Below, piece by piece: positions 18,256 to 25,715 of a stretch of 64,000 nucleotides of DNA. A program made the translations under genes and the position numbers. The DNA is taken from the NCBI RefSeq assembly GCF_900112975.1, contig NZ_FONQ01000001.1, positions 248,001 through 312,000 on the forward strand, given 5' to 3'. The notes under the pieces were generated by a model. It had not been told where the DNA came from. It saw only the letters and a program-made list of their open reading frames with translations, and searched no databases. The number at the start of each line of letters is the position of its first letter. Position 1 is the first letter of the stretch. Origin of the DNA: Flavobacterium xueshanense (GTDB lineage Bacteria; Bacteroidota; Bacteroidia; Flavobacteriales; Flavobacteriaceae).

Positions 18256-20430
18256 ATGAAATTTTTAAAATTATTCCTATTACTATTTGTCATTCAGCTA
18301 CAAGCCCAGCAAGGCGGGATGTGGATTCCTTCGCTGCTGAAAGGAATGAATGAAACCGAAATGAAAAATCTGGGCATGAAAATGTCCGTAAAAGACATTT
18401 ATGATGTAAATCAGTCGAGCATGAAAGATGCGGTTCCACATTTTAACGGGGGCTGTACCTCAGAAGTTATTTCCCCAAAAGGACTGATCCTGACCAATCA
18501 TCATTGCGGGTTTTCACAAATTCAATCGCATTCCACCGTAGACCATGATTATCTGACAGATGGTTTTTGGGCTTACAAAATGGAAGAAGAACTGCCAAAC
18601 GAAGGTTTGACTGTGACTTTTATGGTAAAAATTGAAGATGTAACCACTTTAGTTTTGGACGGAACTGCTTCCATGAGCAACGAAGCCGAAAAACAAAAGA
18701 AAATTCAAGAAAATATTACAGCATTATCCAGCTCGTTGCCAAAGGAAAGTTGGCAGGAAAACAAAATCCGTACCTTTTACGAAGGCAATCAATACATGCT
18801 ATTTGTAACGGAAACCTTTACTGATGTGCGTTTAGTTGGTGCTCCGCCTTCCTCTATCGGGAAATTTGGTTCTGATACTGATAACTGGGTTTGGCCGCGT
18901 CATACCGGAGATTTTTCTTTATTTAGAATTTATGCTGACAAAAACAATCGCCCAGCTGCCTATTCAAAAGACAATGTGCCTTACACTCCCAAACATTTCT
19001 TGCCTATTTCACTGGATGGCGTAGCTGAAGATGATTTTACATTGGTTTTTGGATATCCGGGAAAAACAAGCGAATATTTACCTTCGGTTGCGATTGAACA
19101 AATTGTAAACGAACTGAATCCTGCAAAAATCGAAATCAGGGACAAAGCCCTGAAAGTTGCCGATGGTTTTATGCGAAAAGACAATGCCATTAAAATTCAG
19201 TATGCTTCAAAATATGCGAGTATTGCCAATTATTGGAAAAAATGGATTGGCGAAACTCAAGGATTAAAAAAATCAAATGCTGTTGCCGTAAAAAGAGAAA
19301 CTGAAAAGGCTTTTCAGCAAAAAATAGTAAAAGCGGGCAAAGAAAAAGAATATGGAACGCTGTTGGCTGATTTTGACAAAAATTACGCAGAAATCGCTCC
19401 TTATGCCGTATCAAGAGAATATTTCACGGAAGTGGTATTGCGTAATACCGAATTGCTCAGTACGGGTTACAAGTTGTACCAATTGGAACAAGTTTTTAAA
19501 GCAAAAGGGGAACAATCCTTCACAGACCGAAAAAACAATTTAATAACCGCATTGGCTGATTTTTATAAAAATTTCAATGCAACTGTTGATGAAAAAGTTT
19601 TTGAGCAATTGATTGAATTGTATGCGACAAAATCTCCAAAGCAATTTTTACCACAAAGTTTGGCAAAAGTGAATGCAAAAAATTTGGCTTCGGAAATATA
19701 TACAAAATCCAAACTTCAAAATTATGCTGGCCTAAAACAATTGCTGTCTGGTGATACCCGAACTGTTTTAACGAATTTAAATAATGATCCCGGTTTCCTG
19801 TTTGTAAAAGAATTAGCCGATAAATATTTGAAAGAAGTTGCACCAAAATACGACGAAATCAACTTAACTATAACTGCGTTGCAACGCACATATATGAAAG
19901 CCCAATTAGAATTGAATACAGAAAGCCGCATTTTTCCTGATGCCAACAGTACTTTACGAGTAACTTACGGAAAAGTAAAAGGATATGAACCAAAAGATGC
20001 TACCGTTTATACTCCAATAACGTATTTAGACGGCGTTATGGAAAAATACATCCCCGGGGATTATGAATTTGATGTTCCTAAAAAATTAGTGGACTTATAC
20101 AACACCAAAGATTATGGACCGTATGGAGTAAATGGCAAAATGCCTGTTTGCTTTATTGGTACAAATCACACTACTGGCGGTAATTCAGGAAGCCCAGCAA
20201 TTGACGCTCAAGGAAACTTAGTGGGCCTTAATTTTGACAGGGTTTGGGAAGGAACAATGAGTGACCTTTACTATGATCCAAGTATTTGTAGAAATATAAT
20301 GGTCGATGTACGCTATATCTTGTTTATTATGGATAAATATGCCGGGGCAACAAACTTAATCAGCGAATTAAAACTAGTTCACCCAAAGAAAAGTAAATCC
20401 CTGAAAAAGAAAAACTTAAAACAAAAATAG
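18256..20430 (+). CDS. S46 family dipeptidyl-peptidase (DPP7/DPP11 type)
   Basis: A 724-residue exported serine peptidase that removes dipeptides from peptide N-termini in the periplasm. It has a signal peptide (1-18, ending LQAQ), the N-terminal GGMWIPSLL segment, the catalytic-His motif TNHHCG (H82/H83), the DTDNWVWPRHTGDF block (from D207) and the serine motif GGNSGSP (S644). R662 in NFDRVWEGTMSD occupies the place where, as I recall, DPP11 enzymes have Arg and DPP7 enzymes Gly, which would favour Asp/Glu at P1. The C-terminus is Lys-rich (KKSKSLKKKNLKQK). It may be co-transcribed with waaA-GNAT. Confidence 0.9.
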   Translation: MKFLKLFLLLFVIQLQAQQGGMWIPSLLKGMNETEMKNLGMKMSVKDIYDVNQSSMKDAVPHFNGGCTSEVISPKGLILTNHHCGFSQIQSHSTVDHDYLTDGFWAYKMEEELPNEGLTVTFMVKIEDVTTLVLDGTASMSNEAEKQKKIQENITALSSSLPKESWQENKIRTFYEGNQYMLFVTETFTDVRLVGAPPSSIGKFGSDTDNWVWPRHTGDFSLFRIYADKNNRPAAYSKDNVPYTPKHFLPISLDGVAEDDFTLVFGYPGKTSEYLPSVAIEQIVNELNPAKIEIRDKALKVADGFMRKDNAIKIQYASKYASIANYWKKWIGETQGLKKSNAVAVKRETEKAFQQKIVKAGKEKEYGTLLADFDKNYAEIAPYAVSREYFTEVVLRNTELLSTGYKLYQLEQVFKAKGEQSFTDRKNNLITALADFYKNFNATVDEKVFEQLIELYATKSPKQFLPQSLAKVNAKNLASEIYTKSKLQNYAGLKQLLSGDTRTVLTNLNNDPGFLFVKELADKYLKEVAPKYDEINLTITALQRTYMKAQLELNTESRIFPDANSTLRVTYGKVKGYEPKDATVYTPITYLDGVMEKYIPGDYEFDVPKKLVDLYNTKDYGPYGVNGKMPVCFIGTNHTTGGNSGSPAIDAQGNLVGLNFDRVWEGTMSDLYYDPSICRNIMVDVRYILFIMDKYAGATNLISELKLVHPKKSKSLKKKNLKQK

Positions 20431-20578
20431 TCAAAAAAGAGGCGTAAGAGAACGATATTATTCATTTATTGATTATTTGTTCTAACTGGCACAATAATTG
20501 AGCTTTGTATCAGCGTTGACAAAAAATATTATTTTTTAAAAAAAAAATAAAAAAATATTTTACATATTAAAAAATTTA

Positions 20579-20586
20579 TATCTTTG
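20579..20586 (+). promoter_or_regulatory. Predicted -7 promoter box for the repetitive lipoprotein
   Basis: TATCTTTG matches TAnnTTTG and is 37 nt before the ATG, within very AT-rich DNA. Confidence 0.45.
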
Positions 20587-20623
20587 CCACGAATTAATAA
20601 TTAACCTTTTATATTAAATTAAG

Positions 20624-20857
20624 ATGAAAAAAGTATTTTTAAGTTTAGCTGCTGTTGCTGTATTGACTGTTGTATCATGTAAAAAAGCTGACGCTCCTGC
20701 TGAGGATTCTGCAACTGCTGTTGATTCTGCTGCTATGGTAGTTGATTCTGCTGCTATGGTAGTTGATTCTGCTGCTCAAGTTGTTGATTCTGCTGCTGCT
20801 GCTGCTACTGACGCTGCTGCTGTTGCAACTGATGCTGCTGCTGAAGTAAAAAAATAA
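20624..20857 (+). CDS. Small repetitive lipoprotein
   Basis: A 77-residue protein with a lipoprotein signal (lipobox VVSC, Cys at residue 19) and a mature part made almost wholly of Ala, Val, Asp and Ser. The heptad VDSAAMV is repeated, followed by AATDAAAVATDAAAEVKK. The periodicity suggests an extended helix, comparable in composition to small Ala-rich lipoproteins such as Lpp, but there is no homology I can claim. A good -7 box and a strong terminator suggest it is well expressed. Confidence 0.75.
   Translation: MKKVFLSLAAVAVLTVVSCKKADAPAEDSATAVDSAAMVVDSAAMVVDSAAQVVDSAAAAATDAAAVATDAAAEVKK
20720..20803 (+). repeat. 21-bp tandem repeat within the lipoprotein gene
   Basis: Four 21-bp units begin GTTGATTCTGCTGCT at 20720, 20741, 20762 and 20783. 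The first two are identical; the last two differ only in the final six bases. Unit length is a multiple of three, so copy-number change keeps the frame. Confidence 0.85.
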
Positions 20858-20879
20858 TTAGAACTTAAATTCTAAAAAT

Positions 20880-20916
20880 TTTAAAGCCATCCGCTATGCG
20901 AGATGGCTTTTTTAAT
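20880..20916 (+). terminator. Terminator of the small lipoprotein gene
   Basis: AAAGCCATC pairs with GATGGCTTT around a short loop, followed by TTTTTAATTT. Confidence 0.75.
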
Positions 20917-20960
20917 TTGTAAAACCTGTACTTTCGAGAAACAGATTTTCAAAAGCAAAA

Positions 20961-20999
20961 AGAGAGTCTTAGCAACTAGCCGAGACTCTCTTTTTTTAT
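20961..20999 (-). terminator. Terminator of the YegP-like gene
   Basis: AGAGAGTCTT.../...GAGACTCTCT stem lies between the convergent genes. The plus-strand T-run also makes it usable in the other direction. Confidence 0.6.
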
Positions 21000-21016
21000 G
21001 TCTTTATTTAAAAGAT

Positions 21017-21364
21017 TCAATCGATAAAAACAAAATCATTTGATGAAAAGTCTAATGTTTCGGATAGTGATCCATAGCGTACAATTTCATCAATTCCTTT
21101 TTGCAAACGCAATGAAGTAGTATATTTTCTGCTTGTTGCAAAATGATTGCCTCCCAACATCAATTTAAAGTAAAACTTCCCACTGGAAGACTTAAACTTT
21201 AAAAAGTTAGCCGATTCAATATCTGCCTTAAACCTTTCAATATCTTCTTCACACTCAAATTTCAGTTCATAACTTAAGCTTGTAAAAACAACCTTTCCCT
21301 TTCTGGAAGTAAAAACAAACTTATATTCGTCATTATATCTTTTACTAATTACAAACGCACCCAT
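21017..21364 (-). CDS. YegP-like DUF1508 protein
   Basis: A 115-residue cytoplasmic protein with the small beta-alpha YegP fold pattern: GAFVISKRYNDEYKFVFTSRKGKVVFTSLSYEL, then a helix (EEDIERFKADIESA), then FKSSSGKFYFKLML and a helix containing RLQKGIDEIVRYG. This is about two tandem YegP-type units, as in the E. coli protein. Function is unknown. The start codon follows an AT-rich spacer and the gene is monocistronic. Confidence 0.8.
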   Translation of the reverse strand: MGAFVISKRYNDEYKFVFTSRKGKVVFTSLSYELKFECEEDIERFKADIESANFLKFKSSSGKFYFKLMLGGNHFATSRKYTTSLRLQKGIDEIVRYGSLSETLDFSSNDFVFID

Positions 21365-21496
21365 AACTTATTTTGAAATAAATTGTAACATTAAAACTAA
21401 TCATACAATGACGATTTTAACCCTGCATCAAAAAACAATACAACTTTAAGTGATTATATAAGTGTCGTAAAATTTTAAATGGATTTATTATAAAAT

Positions 21497-21531
21497 AAAA
21501 AAAGCTCCAAACATAGTTTGAAGCTTTTTTA
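21497..21531 (-). terminator. Terminator of the tRNA pair
   Basis: AAAGCTTCAAAC/TTTGGAGCTTT-type stem immediately past the tRNA-Leu 3' end on the minus strand, ending in a T-run. Confidence 0.65.
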
Positions 21532-21532
21532 G

Positions 21533-21618
21533 TACTCAGAGCGGGACTTGAACCCGCACGAACATTGCTGTTCACTGGATTTTAAGTCCAGCGTGTCTAC
21601 CAATTTCACCATCCGAGC
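21533..21618 (-). tRNA. tRNA-Leu (anticodon TAA)
   Basis: An 86-nt cloverleaf on the minus strand. It shows the D-arm GGTGAAATTGGTAGACAC, anticodon stem GGACT/AATCC with loop CTTAAAA (anticodon TAA), a long variable arm (GTGAACAGCAATGTTCGT) as expected for a class II tRNA, and the T-arm GCGGGTTCAAGTCCCGC. The discriminator base is A and CCA is not encoded. It probably shares a transcript with the tRNA-Gly just upstream. Confidence 0.95.
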
Positions 21619-21632
21619 ATTATGTGGTGTCG

Positions 21633-21705
21633 AGCGAAAAACGGGGCTCGAACCCGCGACCTCGACCTTGGCAAGGTCGCGCTCTACCAACTGAGCTATT
21701 TTCGC
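21633..21705 (-). tRNA. tRNA-Gly (anticodon GCC)
   Basis: A 73-nt cloverleaf on the minus strand. It shows acceptor GCGAAAA/TTTTCGC, D-arm AGCTCAGTTGGTAGAGC, anticodon arm CGACCTTGCCAAGGTCG with anticodon GCC, and T-arm GCGGGTTCGAGCCCCGT. CCA is not encoded. It lies 14 nt upstream of tRNA-Leu in the direction of transcription. Confidence 0.96.
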
Positions 21706-21853
21706 ATTTTCAATTTTTAGAAAGAACCGCGATACTTATTCTGTATTGCGGATGCAAATTTAGGACATTTATTGAATTACACAAGCCTTTTTTACAAAAA
21801 AATTACACATAAATCTTAACCTTCTGATAACGTCTACTTTAAAACTTGCAAAA

Positions 21854-24460
21854 CTATTTTCTGGTCAACATTCTTTTAATTTCATTGAGTTTCATCAGCG
21901 CTTCCATAGGTGTAATGGTATTGATATCCAGATTTAAGATCTCTTCTTTGATTTCCTCCAATAAAGGATCATCAAGATTAAAGAAACTCATTTGCATTTC
22001 CTCCTTTGCAGCTTTAATTCCGTTCAGCGCATCACTGGAATGATTTTTTTCTAATTTTTTTAATAGTTTTTGCGCTTTCAAAATGACGATTTGAGGCATT
22101 CCGGCCATTTTTGCCACATGTATTCCAAAACTATGGGCACTTCCTCCTTTTACTAATTTTCGAATAAAAAGCACCGTATCTTTCAATTCTTTGACAGCCA
22201 CATTATAATTCTGAATTCTTGGTAGTGATTCACTCATTTCATTCAGCTCATGATAATGCGTTGCGAATAATGTTTTGGGTTTTGAAGGATGTTCGTGTAA
22301 GAACTCTGCGATTGCCCAGGCGATTGAAATTCCGTCATAGGTACTCGTTCCTCTTCCAATTTCATCCAACAGCACCAAACTTCTATCGGAAATATTGTTT
22401 AAGATGGAGGCTGTTTCATTCATTTCAACCATAAAAGTAGATTCTCCCATCGAAATATTATCACTGGCTCCTACTCTGGTAAATATTTTATCGACAATTC
22501 CCATTCTCACACTATCAGCAGGGACAAAACTCCCCATTTGGCACAAGAGCACAATTAATGCAGTTTGACGCAAAATAGCCGACTTTCCAGACATATTAGG
22601 CCCCGTGATCATAATCAATTGTTGCGTTTCACGATCCAAGAACACATCATTGGCAATATAAGGCATGCCAACCGGTAATTGTTTTTCGATAACAGGATGC
22701 CTTCCGTTTTTAATTTCCAATTCGAATGTTTCGTCTAGTTCTGGACAAACATATTTATTTTCGATAGCCAATTGGGTAAAAGAACACAAACAATCCAACT
22801 GGGCTATCAGATTAGCATTCATTTGAACGGGTTTAATATACGTGGCAATCCAATTGACTAATTGTTCGAATAACTCTACTTCTATTTTATGAATTTTCTC
22901 TTCGGCACCCAAAATTTTAGTTTCGTATTCTTTTAATTCCTCGGTGATATAGCGTTCTGCATTGACCAAAGTTTGTTTTCGAATCCATTCAGTCGGAACT
23001 TTATCCTTGTGCATATTCCTAACTTCGATGTAATATCCAAAAACATTATTAAAGGAAATTTTCAAAGAGGATATTCCAGTTAGTTGTGATTCTCGTTTCT
23101 CAATTCCTTCCAAGAATTCCTTCCCGGAAGTAGATATCGCTCGTAAATCATCTAATTCGGCATTGATTCCCTTGGCAATCGCATTCCCTTTGGCAATAGC
23201 CACAGGCGCATCTTGATTTAAAACCGTTTTTATTTTCTCCCGAAGCAATTCGCAACTGTGCAAACTGTCTCCAATAACTTTTACTGCTTCTTGCGGACTT
23301 TCTAATGCCAAGGTTTTTATCGGAATAATAGCATCTAACGATTCTTTTAGATAAACCACTTCGCGAGGCGATACTTTTCCAGCTGCAATTTTCGAAATCA
23401 AACGTTCCAAATCAGAAATTTGCTTGATTTGATTTTGAATGTTTTTTAAAACGCTTTGGTTCTCTTTTAAATAAGAAACCACTTGGTGCCGACTCTGTAT
23501 TTTTTGACTGTCTTTTAACGGTAACGCGAGCCAACGTTTCAACAAACGACCACCCATTGGCGAAAGCGTTTTATCAATCACATCCAGCAGCGTAACCGCG
23601 TTTGGAATGTAACTGTGATACAACTCCAGGTTGCGAATGGTAAACCGGTCCATCCAAACGTAAGCATCTTCTGCAATACGCTGAATCGCTGTGATATGTT
23701 GTACTTTATTGTGCTGTGTTTCGGACAAATAATACAAAATGGCTCCCGAGGCAATAATTCCTTCTTTCAATTCTTCGATTCCAAAGCCTTTCAACGAAAT
23801 CGTCTGAAAATGCTTGGTTAAGGTTTCGAATGCATAATCTTCTTTATAAATCCAATCCTCCAGATAAAAACTGTGATAATCGTCTCCGAAAATTTCCCGG
23901 AAATCACTCTTATTATTTTTTGGAATCAGAACTTCACTGGGATTAAAATTCTGCAGCAACTTATCAATATATTCGGCGTTTCCTTGCGCCGTTAAAAATT
24001 CTCCGGTGGAAACATCCAGAAAGGAAATTCCTATAGATTTATTGGCAAAAAAAATGGAAGCCAAGAAATTATTAGTTTTCGACTGCAAAACCTCATCGTT
24101 CATGGAAACCCCCGGAGTTACCAGTTCTGTAACACCACGCTTTACGATGGTTTTAGTCATTTTTGGATCTTCAAGCTGATCACAAATTGCCACACGAAGA
24201 CCTGCTTTAACTAATTTGGGCAAATACGTATTCAAGGAGTGATGCGGAAAACCGGCAAGTGCAGTTTCTGTCTCAGAACCCGCTCCACGCTTCGTTAATA
24301 CAATTCCTAATATTTTAGAGGCACGTACAGCATCTTCTCCAAATGTCTCATAAAAATCGCCCACACGAAACAAAAGACAAGCATCAGGATACTTCCTTTT
24401 GATCTCATTGTATTGTTTCATTAACGGTGTTTCCTTAACTATTTTATCTTTAGATGCCAA
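21854..24460 (-). CDS. mutS: DNA mismatch repair protein MutS
   Basis: An 868-residue mismatch recognition ATPase. The N-terminal domain has the mismatch-probing motif GDFYETFGEDA (Phe-x-Glu, about residues 33-43). The ATPase has Walker A GPNMSGKS near residue 617, Walker B VLLDEIGRGTSTYDG, and the signature FATHYHEL. Length and domain order match MutS1, not MutS2, as the mismatch domain is present and there is no Smr domain. It is monocistronic, directly downstream of the divergent DUF1573 gene promoter region. Confidence 0.96.
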   Translation of the reverse strand: MASKDKIVKETPLMKQYNEIKRKYPDACLLFRVGDFYETFGEDAVRASKILGIVLTKRGAGSETETALAGFPHHSLNTYLPKLVKAGLRVAICDQLEDPKMTKTIVKRGVTELVTPGVSMNDEVLQSKTNNFLASIFFANKSIGISFLDVSTGEFLTAQGNAEYIDKLLQNFNPSEVLIPKNNKSDFREIFGDDYHSFYLEDWIYKEDYAFETLTKHFQTISLKGFGIEELKEGIIASGAILYYLSETQHNKVQHITAIQRIAEDAYVWMDRFTIRNLELYHSYIPNAVTLLDVIDKTLSPMGGRLLKRWLALPLKDSQKIQSRHQVVSYLKENQSVLKNIQNQIKQISDLERLISKIAAGKVSPREVVYLKESLDAIIPIKTLALESPQEAVKVIGDSLHSCELLREKIKTVLNQDAPVAIAKGNAIAKGINAELDDLRAISTSGKEFLEGIEKRESQLTGISSLKISFNNVFGYYIEVRNMHKDKVPTEWIRKQTLVNAERYITEELKEYETKILGAEEKIHKIEVELFEQLVNWIATYIKPVQMNANLIAQLDCLCSFTQLAIENKYVCPELDETFELEIKNGRHPVIEKQLPVGMPYIANDVFLDRETQQLIMITGPNMSGKSAILRQTALIVLLCQMGSFVPADSVRMGIVDKIFTRVGASDNISMGESTFMVEMNETASILNNISDRSLVLLDEIGRGTSTYDGISIAWAIAEFLHEHPSKPKTLFATHYHELNEMSESLPRIQNYNVAVKELKDTVLFIRKLVKGGSAHSFGIHVAKMAGMPQIVILKAQKLLKKLEKNHSSDALNGIKAAKEEMQMSFFNLDDPLLEEIKEEILNLDINTITPMEALMKLNEIKRMLTRK

Positions 24461-24587
24461 TGGTTTAATGTTTGAAAAATTAAAAATACTGGGCGAATTT
24501 ATCGATTTTTAAATAAATATGTCACCACTTCAAAAAATTAAACTATTTTTTTAAGAAAAAATTAAGGCGTAGATTCTAATTTTTATA

Positions 24588-24595
24588 TAGATTTG
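24588..24595 (+). promoter_or_regulatory. Predicted -7 promoter box for the DUF1573 gene
   Basis: TAGATTTG matches TAnnTTTG and is 25 nt before the ATG. Confidence 0.45.
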
Positions 24596-24620
24596 TGAAT
24601 CTTTTTAAAATTAAACACAC

Positions 24621-25070
24621 ATGAAAAAAATAATTGCTCTAGCCATGCTAGTTGTTTTAGGAGCTGCTACTTCTAATGCGCAGGAAACATCAAAAAAATT
24701 AAAAGCAACAAATACTAAAGTAGCCACTGCTAAGGTAAATGGCGCTGGAATGGTTTTCGTTACAGAAACTATTGACTACGGTAATGTTGCATACAACTCT
24801 GACGGTCGTCGTGAATTTGTGTTCACTAATAACGGTAACAAGCCATTGATCATAACTAATGCTCAAGGTTCTTGTGGTTGTACTGTACCAACGTATCCAA
24901 AAGAGCCAATTGCTCCAGGTGCAAAAGGTGTTATTGGGGTAAAATATGACACGTCAAGAGCGGGTCAAGCATTTACAAAAACAGTAACCTTGACAACTAA
25001 TGCAGTTGTACCAAGTAAAACACTTACAATAAAAGGAAATGTTTTAGCTGCTGGCACTTCAAAAAGCTAA
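24621..25070 (+). CDS. Secreted DUF1573 domain protein
   Basis: A 149-residue exported protein with a signal peptide (MKKIIALAMLVVLGAATSNAQ). The DUF1573 domain (about residues 55-143) shows the characteristic FVFTNNGNKPLIITNAQGSCGCTVP and PGAKGVIGVKYDTSRAGQAFTKTVTL blocks of this immunoglobulin-like fold, with the family's GCTxP motif. Function is unknown; related domains occur in cilia-associated and T9SS-exported proteins. It is a single gene ending at a clear terminator. Confidence 0.88.
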   Translation: MKKIIALAMLVVLGAATSNAQETSKKLKATNTKVATAKVNGAGMVFVTETIDYGNVAYNSDGRREFVFTNNGNKPLIITNAQGSCGCTVPTYPKEPIAPGAKGVIGVKYDTSRAGQAFTKTVTLTTNAVVPSKTLTIKGNVLAAGTSKS

Positions 25071-25087
25071 ATTTTAACTAAATACAC

Positions 25088-25122
25088 AAAAAAGCTTCCA
25101 TTAACTTCGGAAGCTTTTTTTT
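25088..25122 (+). terminator. Terminator of the DUF1573 gene
   Basis: AAGCTTCC pairs with GGAAGCTT, followed by nine T. The downstream methyltransferase starts only about 18 bp later. Confidence 0.8.
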
Positions 25123-25139
25123 TGAATAATTTACAAAGT

Positions 25140-25676
25140 ATGAGAAAGCTTGAAAACAGCGAACTGGAACGAAAATCCATTGAAGCTTTTAAAAAATCTG
25201 AAAAAACACCACTTATTTTGGTATTAGATGATATTCGCAGTTTACATAATATTGGCTCCGTTTTTAGAACTGCCGATGCGTTTCTAATTGAAAAAATATA
25301 TTTATGCGGTATTACAGCCACGCCTCCCAACAAGGAAATTCATAAAACAGCACTTGGCGCAACAGAAACAGTAACTTGGGAACATCAGGAAAATGTTCTT
25401 GAGGTTATCGAAAAATTAAAAGCGGAAAATGTAATGACTCTGGCCATAGAACAAGTAGAAAGTGCCGTTTTTCTTCAAAATTTTGAAGTTGAAAAAGGAA
25501 AGAAATATGCTTTAGTTTTTGGAAATGAAGTTTACGGTGTTTCGCAGGAAGCAGTTGCATTGTGTGATGGTTGTATCGAAATTCCACAATTAGGCACCAA
25601 ACATTCTTTGAATATTTCCGTAAGTGCAGGAATTGTGGTATGGGATTTATTTCAAAAAATGAATTGGCCAAAATAA
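25140..25676 (+). CDS. TrmH/SpoU family RNA 2'-O-methyltransferase
   Basis: A 178-residue knotted (SPOUT) methyltransferase. Motif 1 is NIGSVFRTADAF, motif 2 LVFGNEVYGVS, and motif 3 IPQLGTKHSLNISVSAGI, all intact, including the motif-1 Arg and motif-3 Asn. I start at ATG 25140 (MRKLENSEL); a TTG at 25122 would lie in the terminator of the previous gene. The substrate could be tRNA or rRNA; the short form without an N-terminal domain resembles TrmH or TrmL. It is cytoplasmic. Confidence 0.88.
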   Translation: MRKLENSELERKSIEAFKKSEKTPLILVLDDIRSLHNIGSVFRTADAFLIEKIYLCGITATPPNKEIHKTALGATETVTWEHQENVLEVIEKLKAENVMTLAIEQVESAVFLQNFEVEKGKKYALVFGNEVYGVSQEAVALCDGCIEIPQLGTKHSLNISVSAGIVVWDLFQKMNWPK

Positions 25677-25715
25677 AAGATTTTAAAAAAAATAGGGACC
25701 GCAATACCGTATCGT

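Noticed and set aside
21533..21705. Integration site at the tRNA genes
   Set aside because: No integrase or repeated tRNA 3' end is seen nearby.
25122..25139. TTG start for the TrmH-like methyltransferase
   Set aside because: It lies within the T-run of the preceding terminator; ATG 25140 is better.
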